DNA from: Pseudomonas chlororaphis subsp. chlororaphis | GTDB lineage: Bacteria > Pseudomonadota > Gammaproteobacteria > Pseudomonadales > Pseudomonadaceae | Direction of reading: 5' to 3' | NCBI RefSeq assembly: GCF_003945765.1 | Contig: NZ_CP027712.1 | Span: forward strand, 1,116,001 to 1,180,000 | Length of the DNA: 64,000 bases | Shown here: positions 34,832 to 45,041 of the stretch, piece after piece | Layout of the letters: every line of letters begins with the position of its first letter | Numbering within the stretch: position 1 is the first letter of the stretch | Program-made: the position numbers and the translations under genes | Notes under the pieces: model-generated | What the model was told of the DNA's origin: nothing | The model's input: the letters and a program-made list of their open reading frames with translations, nothing else | Database searches by the model: none

Positions 34832-36319
34832 TCAGAAGCGCCAGATCACGTCGACAAAGGCGCGGTGCATGTACGAGTCGACGTTCTTGCCATAGGCATC
34901 GCCCGGCTTGAACACGCCGCCACGAAAGCGCACCAGCGCCGAAGGCTCGTCGATCGACTGGCTGAGCGCGGCCGGCAGCAGGCCTTGCTTGAAGTACTTG
35001 GTGACCACCAGGTCCACTTCCTGGCCAAGGTCTTTCTCGCCATCGCGCAGCGGCAGGGACGAGCTGGAGAGCAGGGCGCCGGTGGCGTCGTCGTAGTTGT
35101 TTTCCACGGCGTTGATACCGTTGCTGCCCACCGGCTTGTTGCCGTCCACGCGCCAGAACTTGTGGTAGATCAGGCTGGCGTCGTATTCGTCGGCGAGCAT
35201 CCAGGAACCGAACAGGGTGGCGGTCTGCATGTTGTTCATTTCGCCGCGGAAGGCTTCGCCGAAACGGTGCACCCGCGAGCGGGTCCCGGTGTAGTTCGAG
35301 CGGTTGCTTTCCAGTCCGTTCTGTTCGTAGTCGCCGCTGGCGCGGGCGTAGGCCGCGCCGACCTGCCATTTCGGGTCAAGGCGCAGGCGCACGCCGAGGT
35401 CGGTGGCCCAGCCGTCGAGGCTCTCGCCGCTCTTGGCCTGGGCCGGGCGGGTGCCGTCGGCGTTCAGCGCGTTGACCTTGTCGCGGTCGCCGCTCATGCC
35501 GGTGATGCTCGCCCAGTAGTTGACGGTGTTGGTGTTGCGCCAGTTGTAGGCGTCGCTGTTGGCTTCCAGGCCAAGCCAGGTCAGGTCACCGTTCTGGCGC
35601 TTGTCCAGGGAGTCGGTGGCTTCGCCCGGGACCGGGTAGTCGAGCTTGCCGTCGTCGTGGCTGTGGTGAGCGCGCACGCCAGCCCAATGCCCCGGGGTCC
35701 ACTGGTAGGCCACATCGCCGTAGACATGCAGGCGATCCTTGTCTTCCGGCGCCAGCTCCTTGAGGTCGGTGCGGTACTCGCTGAAGCGCTCGGCGATGCC
35801 GACGTTGGCGCGCAGCAGGGTGGTGTCGAAGGTCCAGTTCAGGGCTTCGATGTTGGTGTCGCGCCATTGGCCGTCGTCGTTGCGCAGGCGCTGGCGACCG
35901 AACTTCAACTGCTCGCCCGGGTAGGGGGTGAGGCCGCTGTAGCCGATCCAGAACTCGCGCATCGCCAGGTAGTTCTTCTTGCTCTTGCGGTCGCTGTTGT
36001 TGCTGCTTTCGGTGCTGGCGCCGTCGGACTGCTGCAGGGTGTCGGTCTCGATGATATCGGTCGAGGTCACCGCCTGGCCCATGGCGTAGGCGCTCCAGTT
36101 GCCGCTTTCGCCGTAGACCCAGGGCCGCAGGTCGAGGCCGACGCCGTTGACGTCGCCGCCGCCCAGGGTGCCGAGGTCACGGTCGTCTTCGGACTGGCCG
36201 GTGATCTTCACTTCCAGGCCGAAGTTCTTGCTCTCGGTGATGGCCGCGAGCGTCGGACAGGACCAGATCAGGGCGAAGCTCAGGCCGATACCGGCCTTCA
36301 CGAATGGATTCAACTTCAT
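34832..36319 (-). CDS. algE: Alginate outer-membrane secretin AlgE
   Basis: A 495-residue outer-membrane beta-barrel (18 strands in known AlgE) that exports alginate. Signal peptide [20 protein letters not shown]; alternating amphipathic strands with arginine-rich pore residues; C-terminal Phe in VIWRF as required for barrel assembly. Acidic loops such as [10 protein letters not shown] and [10 protein letters not shown] are surface-exposed. It overlaps algK by four bases (ATGA), and AlgK and AlgE act together at the outer membrane. Confidence 0.96.
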   Translation of the reverse strand: MKLNPFVKAGIGLSFALIWSCPTLAAITESKNFGLEVKITGQSEDDRDLGTLGGGDVNGVGLDLRPWVYGESGNWSAYAMGQAVTSTDIIETDTLQQSDGASTESSNNSDRKSKKNYLAMREFWIGYSGLTPYPGEQLKFGRQRLRNDDGQWRDTNIEALNWTFDTTLLRANVGIAERFSEYRTDLKELAPEDKDRLHVYGDVAYQWTPGHWAGVRAHHSHDDGKLDYPVPGEATDSLDKRQNGDLTWLGLEANSDAYNWRNTNTVNYWASITGMSGDRDKVNALNADGTRPAQAKSGESLDGWATDLGVRLRLDPKWQVGAAYARASGDYEQNGLESNRSNYTGTRSRVHRFGEAFRGEMNNMQTATLFGSWMLADEYDASLIYHKFWRVDGNKPVGSNGINAVENNYDDATGALLSSSSLPLRDGEKDLGQEVDLVVTKYFKQGLLPAALSQSIDEPSALVRFRGGVFKPGDAYGKNVDSYMHRAFVDVIWRF

Positions 36320-37872
36320 AGGGATTCCTCACCGTCTTCTTCCTGCAGCGCGTGCAGTTCCAACGTGTTCTGGCTCAAGGCGCCACGCACGGCCTGCTCC
36401 TGTTGCAGCAGGCGTTGGGCCTCGGCGCGTTGGCCTGGCGGCAGTTGGGCTTCGAGTTGTTGCGCAAGCTCGTTGGCTTGCGGGGTGTCCTGGGTCTTGG
36501 CCAGCTGGCTGAAGACATAGGCGTTGAGCGGGTCGGGCTTGGTGCCCTTGCCCTGGGAGAACAGCTGGGCGATGGCGAAGTCGGCGCTGTTCTGGCCGTT
36601 GCGCGCGGCGGTCAGCAGGTGGTCCAGGGCTTTTTGCGGATAGACCTGGCCCAGGTAGCCGCGGCGGTAGATCTGGCCGAGGTAGTAATCGGCGGCGACT
36701 TCCTTGCCCTGGGCCTTCTTGAAGTGTTCTTCGGCGACCTTGGCGTCGGCCGGGACCATCTTGCCTTCGTAGTAGAGCTTGCCCAGCAGCAGTTCGGCGC
36801 GGGGCTGGTCGGCGGCGCGACCGTTGTCCAGGTACTGCATCATCTTGTCGACGTCGCCGAGTTCAGGGAAGTCGTAGAGCAGCTGCGCCAGGGTGACCCA
36901 GGAGGCGGGGTAGGCGGGAGCGATCGGCTCCAGCAGCGCCTGCGCGGTTTTCTCGTCGGTCTTGCCCAGGCTCGCATCGCCCAGCACCCGGGCCACGCTG
37001 TCGACCCGTTGCGCGCTGATGGCGCCGCGGGCGTGGCCGGCCTGCAGCTGTTTGAGCAGCTCGGCCTGTTGCTCCGGCTGGCCGCGTTTCTGGTACACGG
37101 TGGCCAGTTCGACGTAGCAGATATCGGTGACGTTCAGAGCCGCCTTGCAGATGGTTTCCACCTCGGCCAGGTGCTGGTCGTAGGTACCCTGGGTGCGATA
37201 CAGCAGCACCTGGGCCAGGCCGGCTTCCGGGTAGCCGGCGCTGCGCCATTGGCTGATCTGCTGCTGGGCGTTGACCTTGGGGAAGCTCTGCGGATATTGC
37301 AGGTAGAGCATCGCCAGCGGGATCAGGGTGTTGCCTTCACCATTGGCGAAGGCCTTTTTCAACAGGCCTTCGGCTTCGTGGTGCTCGGCTTCGGTGGAGC
37401 CGGGCTTGGCCACCAGCAGGCGACCCAGGCGCGCCTGGGCCCGCGGCGAAGTGTCGGCCGCGGCGCGGTAGGTCGCCTCGGCTTGCTTGATCTTCGCCGG
37501 GTCGCGGGTTTCCATCTGGATATCGGCCAGGCCGACCTGGGCGTCGCTGTAACCCAGGTCCGCCAGCTGCCGGTAGTTCTGCTCCGCGAGCACGGTGTCG
37601 CCGCGCTTCAGGGCTTCGTTGGCCAGGCGCTGGTCGGGCAGGCCGGCGCAACCGGCCAGGGCCATGGCGGTCACCAGAGGCAACAGCAATGCCGAACCCT
37701 GTAGCCGCTGCCGCAGGCTGCGATCGGCCGCGTAGCGGACGGGTTCCGGACGGCGCGCTGTGTTCGCCAGACCGCATTCATCCCCTTCACGAGTGCGTTG
37801 CACTCGATCGCAGCCTGCGGCAGCGGCTACAGGGGCCGTTTTCGTCATCGGGAGTGGGGTATGAATATTCAT
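36316..37872 (-). CDS. algK: Alginate secretion lipoprotein AlgK, with in-frame REP insertion
   Basis: A TPR-like outer-membrane lipoprotein that helps assemble AlgE. The mature part [27 protein letters not shown] and Sel1/TPR repeats are typical. Here the frame from the ATG at 37872 is 518 residues instead of about 475. The extra 46 codons (residues ~14-59) are exactly a TGTAGCCGCTGCCG palindrome lying between [14 protein letters not shown] and the hydrophobic signal [14 protein letters not shown]. The frame stays open. Either a long n-region signal is tolerated, an internal non-ATG start is used, or the gene is impaired. It overlaps algE by four bases and starts three bases after alg44. Confidence 0.9.
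   Translation of the reverse strand: MNIHTPLPMTKTAPVAAAAGCDRVQRTREGDECGLANTARRPEPVRYAADRSLRQRLQGSALLLPLVTAMALAGCAGLPDQRLANEALKRGDTVLAEQNYRQLADLGYSDAQVGLADIQMETRDPAKIKQAEATYRAAADTSPRAQARLGRLLVAKPGSTEAEHHEAEGLLKKAFANGEGNTLIPLAMLYLQYPQSFPKVNAQQQISQWRSAGYPEAGLAQVLLYRTQGTYDQHLAEVETICKAALNVTDICYVELATVYQKRGQPEQQAELLKQLQAGHARGAISAQRVDSVARVLGDASLGKTDEKTAQALLEPIAPAYPASWVTLAQLLYDFPELGDVDKMMQYLDNGRAADQPRAELLLGKLYYEGKMVPADAKVAEEHFKKAQGKEVAADYYLGQIYRRGYLGQVYPQKALDHLLTAARNGQNSADFAIAQLFSQGKGTKPDPLNAYVFSQLAKTQDTPQANELAQQLEAQLPPGQRAEAQRLLQQEQAVRGALSQNTLELHALQEEDGEESL
37697..37834. repeat. REP palindrome inserted within algK
   Basis: A perfect pair of ~30-bp arms begins CCCTGTAGCCGCTGCCGCAG and ends CTGCGGCAGCGGCTACAGGG. 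Total length is 138 bp, divisible by three, so algK remains in frame. Confidence 0.92.
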
Positions 37873-37874
37873 GG

Positions 37875-39044
37875 TTAGAGACCGGCAGCCATGGCTTTGT
37901 CGATCAGCCAGTTCACAGACGGGCCGCGATCGCTGCTGACTTCCACCGGGCGGCCGGCGAAGGCGCTGCTCAGCGGGGCGTCGGGCTTGATCTGCACGCG
38001 AATGTCCGAAGACAGGTCGCTGCTGTTGAGGCTGGTGCTGCTGACGATGGTGCCGCTGCGTACGTCGTCTTCGCCGGCGATCTGGAAGCTGACCTTGGTC
38101 CCCGGACGCACGTCGGCGAACTGGCGGTAGGAGAAGCGCGCTTCGACGTTGGCCTGGCTGTTACGCGGGACCAGCTGGAAGATCACGTCGCCCTTGCTGG
38201 CGTACTGGCCGTCGGCAACCATTTGCTGGGCCACGGTGCAGTCGCAGGGCGAGGTCAGGGTGCCGGTCATCTGCTTGCCGAACAGTTCCTCGACCTTGGC
38301 CGGTTGCAGCTGGTCTTCGTTCAGATGGCCCTTGAGCACGTCGAGCATGCTGGTGCTGAAGGTCGCCAGCGGGGCGCCCTTGGCGGCCACGCCGTCGGCC
38401 TGGATCAGGCTCTGCACGGTGCCGTCGCGCGGCATGGTGACGTTCATCCCCGGCGCGCTGACCAGGCCGGCCTGGGCGTGGCTGACGAAGTACATGCCGT
38501 ACACTGACTTGAGGATGAAGCCGAAGGCCGCCAGGCCAACGACGAAGATCCCGGCGCTGAAGGTCACCGCGCGCAGGCGGCCCAGGGCGCTCATGCCGTG
38601 GCCGGCGTCCTTGTTCTTGCGCGCCTTGGTGAAGTTGTCGCGCTGCAGGGTGGCGAGCACGTCGCCCATGGTCACGATGTCGCCGGCCAGGTGCGAGGTG
38701 ATCAGCTGGCGCAGGGTCGAGATGTCCTGGGGCTCGAGGTTCTGGAACTGGCAGCCGACCCGGCCGCTCTGGCGATCCACGGAGCGCACCTGCAACTCCA
38801 CGTCCATGGCCAGCCCGAGGTTGTCGATGACGAACTGCAGGCGACCCTTGTGCACGTCGCCGACCTTGATCGGCAACTGCCCGCAGTTGAAGCTCAGGCC
38901 GCCGGCGGAGAGGTCGATGACCCGCGCCTCGACCGGGGTCCGGTCGGGGCCGAAGAAGCGCAGCTTGGCCGGGATCTTGACCCGGGCGTGTTGGCGTTGG
39001 GCTTCGGATTCATGCACTACATTGACGTTCACGGCGGTGTTCAT
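37875..39044 (-). CDS. alg44: Alginate co-polymerase with PilZ domain, Alg44
   Basis: A 389-residue inner-membrane protein that activates polymerisation when it binds cyclic di-GMP. The N-terminal PilZ domain shows RQHARVKIP (the RxxxR motif, residues 17-21) and DLSAGGLSF (DxSxxG). One membrane helix (FSAGIFVVGLAAFGFILKSVYG) precedes an HlyD-like periplasmic domain (PRDGTVQSLIQADGVAAKGAPLATF). Both c-di-GMP motifs are intact, so post-translational control of alginate by c-di-GMP is expected. Confidence 0.97.
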   Translation of the reverse strand: MNTAVNVNVVHESEAQRQHARVKIPAKLRFFGPDRTPVEARVIDLSAGGLSFNCGQLPIKVGDVHKGRLQFVIDNLGLAMDVELQVRSVDRQSGRVGCQFQNLEPQDISTLRQLITSHLAGDIVTMGDVLATLQRDNFTKARKNKDAGHGMSALGRLRAVTFSAGIFVVGLAAFGFILKSVYGMYFVSHAQAGLVSAPGMNVTMPRDGTVQSLIQADGVAAKGAPLATFSTSMLDVLKGHLNEDQLQPAKVEELFGKQMTGTLTSPCDCTVAQQMVADGQYASKGDVIFQLVPRNSQANVEARFSYRQFADVRPGTKVSFQIAGEDDVRSGTIVSSTSLNSSDLSSDIRVQIKPDAPLSSAFAGRPVEVSSDRGPSVNWLIDKAMAAGL

Positions 39045-39079
39045 AAGGGCGATTTCCTAGTTAATTCAGGCAAGGCGGG

Positions 39080-40561
39080 TCAGACCATCAGCAGCAGCGC
39101 GGCGACGAAAATGCTGCCGGCGGAGAAGGTCATGGTCCGAGACGACCAGGTGTTGAACCAACGTTGAAAGCTGGCGAGGTCACGGGACAGAGCAGTCGGT
39201 TGGCGGGTCCAGGACTGTTGGTCGAGGCGGAAGAACACGTAGATCTTCACCAGGGCCCCGACGATCTGGTTGTAATAGAGGATCAAAGGGTAGGCCGGGC
39301 CGATCCGGTGCCCCGAACAGGACAGCAGCAGGGTCAGCAGCAGGCGGGTGATACCGATCCACAGCAGGTACACCAGGATGAAGGCGGTGCCGTACTTGAA
39401 GCTGGCGATCAGGGCCACGGTCAGGCCGAGCAGGGAGGTCCACATCGACACGCGCTGGTCGAACAGCACCACGCTGGTGAACAGGCCCAGGCGCTTGAGA
39501 CCCAGGCCCAGGGCCCGGGAGTTCTGCCGCAGGTTGTTGCCGTACCAGCGGAACATCAGCTTGCGGCTGGCCTTGATGAAACTCTTCTCTGGCGGGTGTT
39601 CCACGGTGTTGATCGCCGCATCGGGCACGTAGAAGGTGTCGTAGCCCAGGCGCATCAGGCTGAACCAGCTGGACTTGTCGTCGCCGGTGAGGAACTTGAA
39701 GCGGCCCAGGCGCCAGTGTTGCAGCGAGTCGCTTTCCACGTCGGCGATGAAGTCCGGGTTGGTGACCACGCTGGCGCGGAACACCGACATGCGTCCGGTC
39801 ATGGTCAGCACGCGCTTGGACAGGGCCATGGAGCACATGTTGATGTGGCGCTGGGCGAAGCGCAGCTTGTGCCATTCGCTCATGATGTAGCCGCCGCGCA
39901 CTTCGCAGAACTCGTTGGTGGTCAGGCCGCCGACGTTGCCGAACAGCTGGAACCAGGGCACGGTCTTGCGCACCACGCCTTCGCCGAGCACGGTGTCGCC
40001 GTCGATCACCGCTACCACGGCGCGGTCGTCCGGCAGGTGGCGGGAGATGGCGCGGAAACCGAAGGCCAGGCCGTCGCGCTTGCCGGTGCCGGGGATGCGC
40101 ACGAAGTCGAGCTTGACGTGGGCTGGCGGGTTCATGCGGGCCCAGAGGCTTTTCACCAGCAGCTCGTCGGACATCTCCACGATCGAGCAGACCACGGTGG
40201 TAGGGAAGCCGCAGTCGATGGCTTCACGGATCACCGAGCCATAGACCTGGGCGGTGGTCAGGGCGTCGATCCGGAAGCTGGTGACCATCAGGTACACGTG
40301 GGACGGATCGGCGGCCTTGCCCAGCTTGCGGACCTTGCGGCGCAGGTGCGGGTAGACCACGTAGAGAAACAGCATGCCGCGCACGAAATGCGTGGCACCC
40401 ATCGAGTAGCGCCAGATACCCACGGCGCCAATCAGGAAGATGAAGTCCTTCGATTCGGAGTCGAATGTGGACGCGGGCAACGCCAGGGCGAGACCCATCA
40501 GTAAACTCAAGAAAAACAGCCAACCTGCGGCCTGAAGTAGGCCGTGCTTTAGCCTGTGCAT
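39080..40561 (-). CDS. alg8: Alginate polymerase, glycosyltransferase 2 family, Alg8
   Basis: A 493-residue inner-membrane processive glycosyltransferase that polymerises GDP-mannuronate. N-terminal helices, then the cytosolic GT2 domain with [13 protein letters not shown] (DxD), [25 protein letters not shown] and the [10 protein letters not shown] motif, then C-terminal helices. The start is taken at the ATG giving [16 protein letters not shown] as in homologues; another ATG three codons upstream (40570) is possible. A REP palindrome fills the 210-bp gap to algD. Confidence 0.95.
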   Translation of the reverse strand: MHRLKHGLLQAAGWLFFLSLLMGLALALPASTFDSESKDFIFLIGAVGIWRYSMGATHFVRGMLFLYVVYPHLRRKVRKLGKAADPSHVYLMVTSFRIDALTTAQVYGSVIREAIDCGFPTTVVCSIVEMSDELLVKSLWARMNPPAHVKLDFVRIPGTGKRDGLAFGFRAISRHLPDDRAVVAVIDGDTVLGEGVVRKTVPWFQLFGNVGGLTTNEFCEVRGGYIMSEWHKLRFAQRHINMCSMALSKRVLTMTGRMSVFRASVVTNPDFIADVESDSLQHWRLGRFKFLTGDDKSSWFSLMRLGYDTFYVPDAAINTVEHPPEKSFIKASRKLMFRWYGNNLRQNSRALGLGLKRLGLFTSVVLFDQRVSMWTSLLGLTVALIASFKYGTAFILVYLLWIGITRLLLTLLLSCSGHRIGPAYPLILYYNQIVGALVKIYVFFRLDQQSWTRQPTALSRDLASFQRWFNTWSSRTMTFSAGSIFVAALLLMV

Positions 40562-40648
40562 AATCTGCATCCGTCTCGATCTCGGGCGAGCCTGTGGGGT
40601 GGCCCGATGGGGTTAAGGCAGGCAAAAAAGCCAAAGGGGGCACATTCC

Positions 40649-40750
40649 TGTAGCCGTTGCCGGAGGCTGCGATAGGTCCGCAGGACCTCCGGCGGTTGCA
40701 GGTACGTCGCGACCCTTCGGGTTCGATCGCAGCCTGCGGCAGCGGCTACA
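40649..40750. repeat. REP palindrome, TGTAGCCGTTGCCG variant
   Basis: Arms TGTAGCCGTTGCCGGAGGCT and AGCCTGCGGCAGCGGCTACA; lies in the leader between algD and alg8, where it could shape the relative mRNA level of algD versus the downstream genes. Confidence 0.88.
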
Positions 40751-40780
40751 GGAACGGGGGACTGCCCCCGATACCGCTGG

Positions 40781-42097
40781 TTACCAGCAGATACCTTCGG
40801 TCCGGCCGCTCGCGCTGGTGGCCTTGGACATGAACCCGACCAGGTCGATGACCTGCTTGCCATGCGGCACGTCTTCGGCCAGGGCACGGAACTTCTCGTC
40901 GCGGTTGCCGAGGATGATCACGTCGGAGTTGTCGATCACCGAGTCGAAGTCCGCGTTGAGCAGGGACGAGACGTGGGGGATCTTGGACTCGATGTAGTCT
41001 TTGTTGGCACCGTGGACGCGGGCGTACTCGACGTTGCTGTCGTAGATGCTCAGGTCGAAGCCCTTGCCGATCAGCATTTCCGCCAGCTCCACCAGCGGGC
41101 TTTCGCGCAGATCGTCGGTACCGGCCTTGAAGCTCAGGCCGAGCAGGGCGACTTTGCGCTTATCGTGGCTGGAGACGATGTCGAAGGCGTTCTGCACCTG
41201 GGACTCGTTGCTGCGCATCAGCGAGTTGAGCAGCGGCGCTTCGACGTCCAGGGAACCGGCGCGGAAGGTCAGGGCGCGCACGTCCTTGGGCAGGCAGGAA
41301 CCGCCGAAGGCGAAGCCTGGGCGCATGTAGTACTGGGACAGGTTGAGGGTCTTGTCCTGGCAGACCACGTCCATCACTTCACGACCATCGACGCCGACGG
41401 CCTTGGCGATGTTGCCGATCTCGTTGGCGAAGGTGACCTTGGTGGCGTGCCACACGTTGCAGGTGTACTTGATCATCTCGGCGACAGCGATGTCCTTGCG
41501 GATGATCGGTGCGTCGAGTTCTTCGTACAGCGATTGCAGGACGTCGCCCGAGGCCTTGTCGAATTCGCCGATCACGGTCATCGGTGGGAAGTCGTAGTCC
41601 TTGATCGCGGTGCTTTCACGCAGGAACTCAGGGTTGACCGCGACGCCGAAGTCGACGCCGGCCTTCTTGCCGGAGCAGTCTTCGAGGATCGGGATCACCA
41701 CGTTGGCGACAGTGCCCGGCAGTACGGTACTGCGCACCACGATGGTGTGGCGGGAGGTCTTGTCGCGCAGGACAAAACCGATCTCGCGGCATACCGCTTC
41801 GATGTAGTTGAGTTCCAGGTCGCCGTTCTTCTTGCTGGGCGTGCCGACACAGATCATCGACAAGTCAGTGTCGCGAATCGCCTCGGCGAAGTTGGTGGTT
41901 CCGCGCAGACGACCGGTTTGAATACCTTGCGCCAGAAGTTCACCCAGACCCGGTTCAACGATCGGCGATTTACCGGCGTTGATCATGTCGATCTTGTCCT
42001 TGGCAACATCGACGCCAACGACCTCATGGCCCCGTGCAGACAGGCAACCGGCACATACCGCGCCGACGTAACCCAAACCAAATATGCTGATGCGCAT
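40781..42097 (-). CDS. algD: GDP-mannose 6-dehydrogenase
   Basis: The committed enzyme of alginate synthesis: four-electron oxidation of GDP-mannose to GDP-mannuronate with NAD. The 438-residue product has the Rossmann motif GLGYVGAVCAG, the CVGTPSKKNGDLEL segment, the conserved NPEFLRESTAIKD, and the catalytic Cys in FGGSCLPKDVRAL. The ATG at 42097 (MRISIFGLGY) has AGAGG eight bases upstream; an in-frame extension to 42121 is disfavoured. It is the first gene of the twelve-gene operon and follows an 813-bp regulatory region. Confidence 0.97.
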   Translation of the reverse strand: MRISIFGLGYVGAVCAGCLSARGHEVVGVDVAKDKIDMINAGKSPIVEPGLGELLAQGIQTGRLRGTTNFAEAIRDTDLSMICVGTPSKKNGDLELNYIEAVCREIGFVLRDKTSRHTIVVRSTVLPGTVANVVIPILEDCSGKKAGVDFGVAVNPEFLRESTAIKDYDFPPMTVIGEFDKASGDVLQSLYEELDAPIIRKDIAVAEMIKYTCNVWHATKVTFANEIGNIAKAVGVDGREVMDVVCQDKTLNLSQYYMRPGFAFGGSCLPKDVRALTFRAGSLDVEAPLLNSLMRSNESQVQNAFDIVSSHDKRKVALLGLSFKAGTDDLRESPLVELAEMLIGKGFDLSIYDSNVEYARVHGANKDYIESKIPHVSSLLNADFDSVIDNSDVIILGNRDEKFRALAEDVPHGKQVIDLVGFMSKATSASGRTEGICW

Positions 42098-42910
42098 CGC
42101 ATTTACCTCTGTGTTATTCACGCCATTAGATGGCCGGAGTTAATGTTTGCCAGCTGTAATTACGCACTCGGAAGTTCAACGAACAGGCGTTGAGATATCC
42201 AGTGCAGGCAGACTAAGTTCCGAGTGTCTAAATAAGTGCACTCAAGTTGTGCGCAACTTGGCCTTGTTGTAGGGGCTGCCCTTAAATGTTGCCGTCCTTC
42301 CTGCTGGAAGGCAGCTCCGAGGTTGGCGATAATCCTGATTTATAGGAGCAGGCCCATGATAATCAGGTAGTTACACGCTCCCGGAAGCGCTTTAAGGCGG
42401 GCTATGCCATGGCCTTGTAGGGGATAGTAATGGTGCATTATCTCCTGTGTATTGACCCTGAGTTCGAGTTCCTGAGCAGTAGGTCAGGACAATATGACAA
42501 CTTCGCTACTGTCGTTGGATCCCATGTAAGTCATCTCCTACAAACTCGCTGAGAATCGTTACCGGTGGTATGAGCGGTGGTTCAGGACATAGTTCCAGAC
42601 CGCTGATCCTGTTTTCTGAAATTTCTTGAAATATTGCAAAAGATGGCACTGCTTTCATATTGATAGCACTTACCATTTCAGCCTTTAGTTATGGGGAGTT
42701 AAAGCGCGGGGATATTTTTATGCCACTACCGCTAAAAAATTTGTGTGCCACTACTGAAAAAAATGACCTCTGTCGAGTGAAACAAAAGTTATAAATTCAG
42801 AAGAAAATATTTTGGCGCCAATTGTTTGGCGTTTTGGCGGGAGTCAAAGAGGAAAGTGACCGCTCGTCGACGCACTCGTTTGCGCGAAACCAGTGCATCG
42901 ACCGCGTGCG
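42098..42910 (-). promoter_or_regulatory. algD upstream regulatory region (no gene seen)
   Basis: Eight hundred bases without a credible gene between yaaA and algD. The distal part (about 42560-42830) is strikingly AT-rich for this genome and contains the direct repeat TGCCACTAC at 42722-42730 and 42744-42752. This position and length match the long regulated algD promoter of pseudomonads, where AlgU, AlgR and AmrZ act. I could not place AlgR or AmrZ sites with confidence. Confidence 0.65.
42191..42220 (-). promoter_or_regulatory. Candidate AlgU-type promoter for algD
   Basis: On the minus strand GGAACTT occurs at 42220-42215 (matching the GAACTT -35 of AlgU/RpoE promoters) and TCTCA at 42195-42191, but with a spacing of 19 rather than 16-17. 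A second GAACTT lies at 42177-42172 without a good -10. Weak call. Confidence 0.28.
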
Positions 42911-43690
42911 TTATTCCGGTGCGTGATCGCGCAGGAAAACCAGATTATCGGGTTTCGACTGTTCGGCGCTGTAGCGGTAACCCTGGACATCGAACTGCTT
43001 GAGGGCCGCCGGGTCGTTGATGCGTTCTTCTATGACGAAGCGGCTCATCATGCCCCGGGCCTTCTTGGCGTAGAAGCTGATGATCTTGTACTGGCCGTTC
43101 TTCAGGTCCTTGAACTCGGTATTGATGATCCGGGCGTTCAGGGCCGTGCGCTTGACCGCCGAGAAGTATTCGTTGGAAGCCAGGTTGAGCAGCAGGTCGT
43201 CGCCTTGTTCGGCCAGGGCTTCGTTGAGCCATTCGCTGATGCGCGTGCCCCAGAAGGCGTACAGGTCCTTGCCGCGGGCGTTGGCCAGCTTGGTGCCCAT
43301 TTCCAGGCGATAGGGCTGCATCAGGTCCAGCGGGCGCAGCAGGCCGTACAGGCCGGAAAGCATGCGCAGATGCTGCTGGGCGTAGTCGAAATCGGCTTCG
43401 CCCAGGGTTTCGGCATTCAGGCCGGTGTACACGTCGCCCTTGAACGCCAGCAACGCCTGCTTGGCGTTGGCCGGAGTGAAGGCCGGGGTCCAGCTGCCGA
43501 AGCGCGCGGCGTTGAGGCCGCCGATCTTGTCGGAGACGTGCATCAGTTCGCTGATTTGCGCCGGGCTCAGTTCGCGCAATTGCAGGATCAGTTCCTGGGA
43601 GTGATCGAGGTACTGCGGCTGGGTGAAGCGTTGAGTGACGGGCGGGGTCTCGAAATCGAGGGTCTTGGCGGGTGAAATCACCATCAGCAT
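42911..43690 (-). CDS. yaaA: Peroxide stress protein YaaA (DUF328)
   Basis: A 259-residue cytosolic protein of the YaaA/UPF0246 family, which limits free iron and protects DNA under peroxide stress in E. coli. The start [13 protein letters not shown] is diagnostic; later motifs [40 protein letters not shown] and the end region [17 protein letters not shown] all fit. It is complete and of usual length. It lies upstream of the algD regulatory region on the same strand but with no sign of co-transcription. Confidence 0.95.
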   Translation of the reverse strand: MLMVISPAKTLDFETPPVTQRFTQPQYLDHSQELILQLRELSPAQISELMHVSDKIGGLNAARFGSWTPAFTPANAKQALLAFKGDVYTGLNAETLGEADFDYAQQHLRMLSGLYGLLRPLDLMQPYRLEMGTKLANARGKDLYAFWGTRISEWLNEALAEQGDDLLLNLASNEYFSAVKRTALNARIINTEFKDLKNGQYKIISFYAKKARGMMSRFVIEERINDPAALKQFDVQGYRYSAEQSKPDNLVFLRDHAPE

Positions 43691-43916
43691 GAAGTCGTCT
43701 CCTGTAAGCGTCGGGGGATTCTAGGGGCTTGGGCGCTTTGACTCCACCTATGAAGGCAATAGGGCATGCCGCCGGTCGTCCGTCGATCGGCGATGGCCTG
43801 CTGCGGGGAGGCGCGTGTCCGCTCTCTATAAAGGGAAGGGGAGCGGCCTAGGCAATAGGGCCGAGAGGCCGGCATCGGCTATAGTGCCGCGCGGGTTTTG
43901 TTATGGAGACATCCCT

Positions 43917-45041
43917 TTGCGCAGCGCGTTTTTTCTTTCGATCTGGCTGTTGAGTTTCGGCGCCCTGGCGGCGCCGAACGAGGTGGCGACCCTGGATCGC
44001 AGCACCTGGCCGGAACAGCTCGGCAACCCGACCCTGTTCGACGTGGCGTCGCGGGCGGAGATCCTCACCTTCGCCCGTGCCCTGCTGGACAGCGAGGCCT
44101 GGGATGAAGCCTCGTTGAAGCAGCGCCTGGGCCTGCGGATCATCAACATGGCGTCGATCGATACCGTCCGCCAGCGGCTCTGGCAGCAGTTGCTGAGCAA
44201 TTACAACTTCGCCCAGCAGAGCTGCGACCAGGACGCTTCCTTCTGTTTCCTGGTGGAAGACATGGACACCCTGCGCGAGCAGGCCGGCAAGTTCCAGTTG
44301 GGCGATGACTCCTATTACGCCCGCTGGGCCGAACCGAGCCGGGCCTTCCATGAGCAATATCTGGACGAGCTGCTGCGCAAGGCCGCGCTGTTTCCCCAGA
44401 CCGCCAGCGAGATCGAGCGTTTTGGCGACTACGAGCGCAATGGCGACGAGCTCAACGACCGGCTGTTTTTGTTGACCTTCGACAGCGCCGCCAATCTCGC
44501 CCCGGACAACACCCCCTGGCTGACCGAATACCTGCGCAAGTCGAACATGAACGGCACCTTCTTCGTGCTTGGCAGCGAGTTGCAGAGCCGCCTGGAGCAG
44601 CGTTCGGTGGCCAGCCTGCAGGCTCTGTATTCGCAGCAGTGCGTGGGTGTGCTGGGCTGGGAGTATCGTTCCCACAGCCATTGGCAGGATTGGCAGGACT
44701 CGATCGAGCGCAGCGTCGAGCTGGCCAAGGGCAAGCTGCCGGAAAACTACGTGCCGCTGTTTCGCCCGCCCTACGGTCAGCGCCGGGCGGATGCGCAGGC
44801 CTTCTTTAATGCACAGGGCTTGCAGGTGGCGCTGTGGGACATCGATCCGCAGGACGGCGCCGGCAAGCTCAAGGGCGAACAGAGCGGCCAGCGGGTGCTG
44901 ACCCTGATGCTGTTGTGGCGGCACGGGGTGATCAATTTCAACGCCCGGCAGGATGCGGTGAAGACGGCATTGCCCTGGTTGCTGACGCAGACGGCGCAGA
45001 GCGGAATCGGTTGGGAGGATTGTCAGGACGCGTTTCGCTAA
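43917..45041 (+). CDS. Polysaccharide-deacetylase-like secreted protein
   Basis: A 374-residue exported protein. From the TTG at 43917 (GGAGA seven bases upstream) it starts with a signal peptide SAFFLSIWLLSFGALAAP. The C-terminal half has a NodB-like fold: LLTFDSAANLAPDNTPWLTEYL, NGTFFVLGSELQ, and FRPPYGQRRADAQAFF with LWDIDPQD. The metal-site motifs look changed: TFDS instead of TFDD, and RSHSHWQDW lacks the usual HxxxH. So it may be a divergent or inactive deacetylase. It is not obviously linked to the alginate operon. An ATG-started longer frame is less likely because it lacks a signal peptide. Confidence 0.75.
   Translation: MRSAFFLSIWLLSFGALAAPNEVATLDRSTWPEQLGNPTLFDVASRAEILTFARALLDSEAWDEASLKQRLGLRIINMASIDTVRQRLWQQLLSNYNFAQQSCDQDASFCFLVEDMDTLREQAGKFQLGDDSYYARWAEPSRAFHEQYLDELLRKAALFPQTASEIERFGDYERNGDELNDRLFLLTFDSAANLAPDNTPWLTEYLRKSNMNGTFFVLGSELQSRLEQRSVASLQALYSQQCVGVLGWEYRSHSHWQDWQDSIERSVELAKGKLPENYVPLFRPPYGQRRADAQAFFNAQGLQVALWDIDPQDGAGKLKGEQSGQRVLTLMLLWRHGVINFNARQDAVKTALPWLLTQTAQSGIGWEDCQDAFR

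Noticed and set aside
42172..42177. Second GAACTT ahead of algD as an AlgU promoter
   Set aside because: No TCTGA/TCCAA-like -10 at 16-17 bases downstream.
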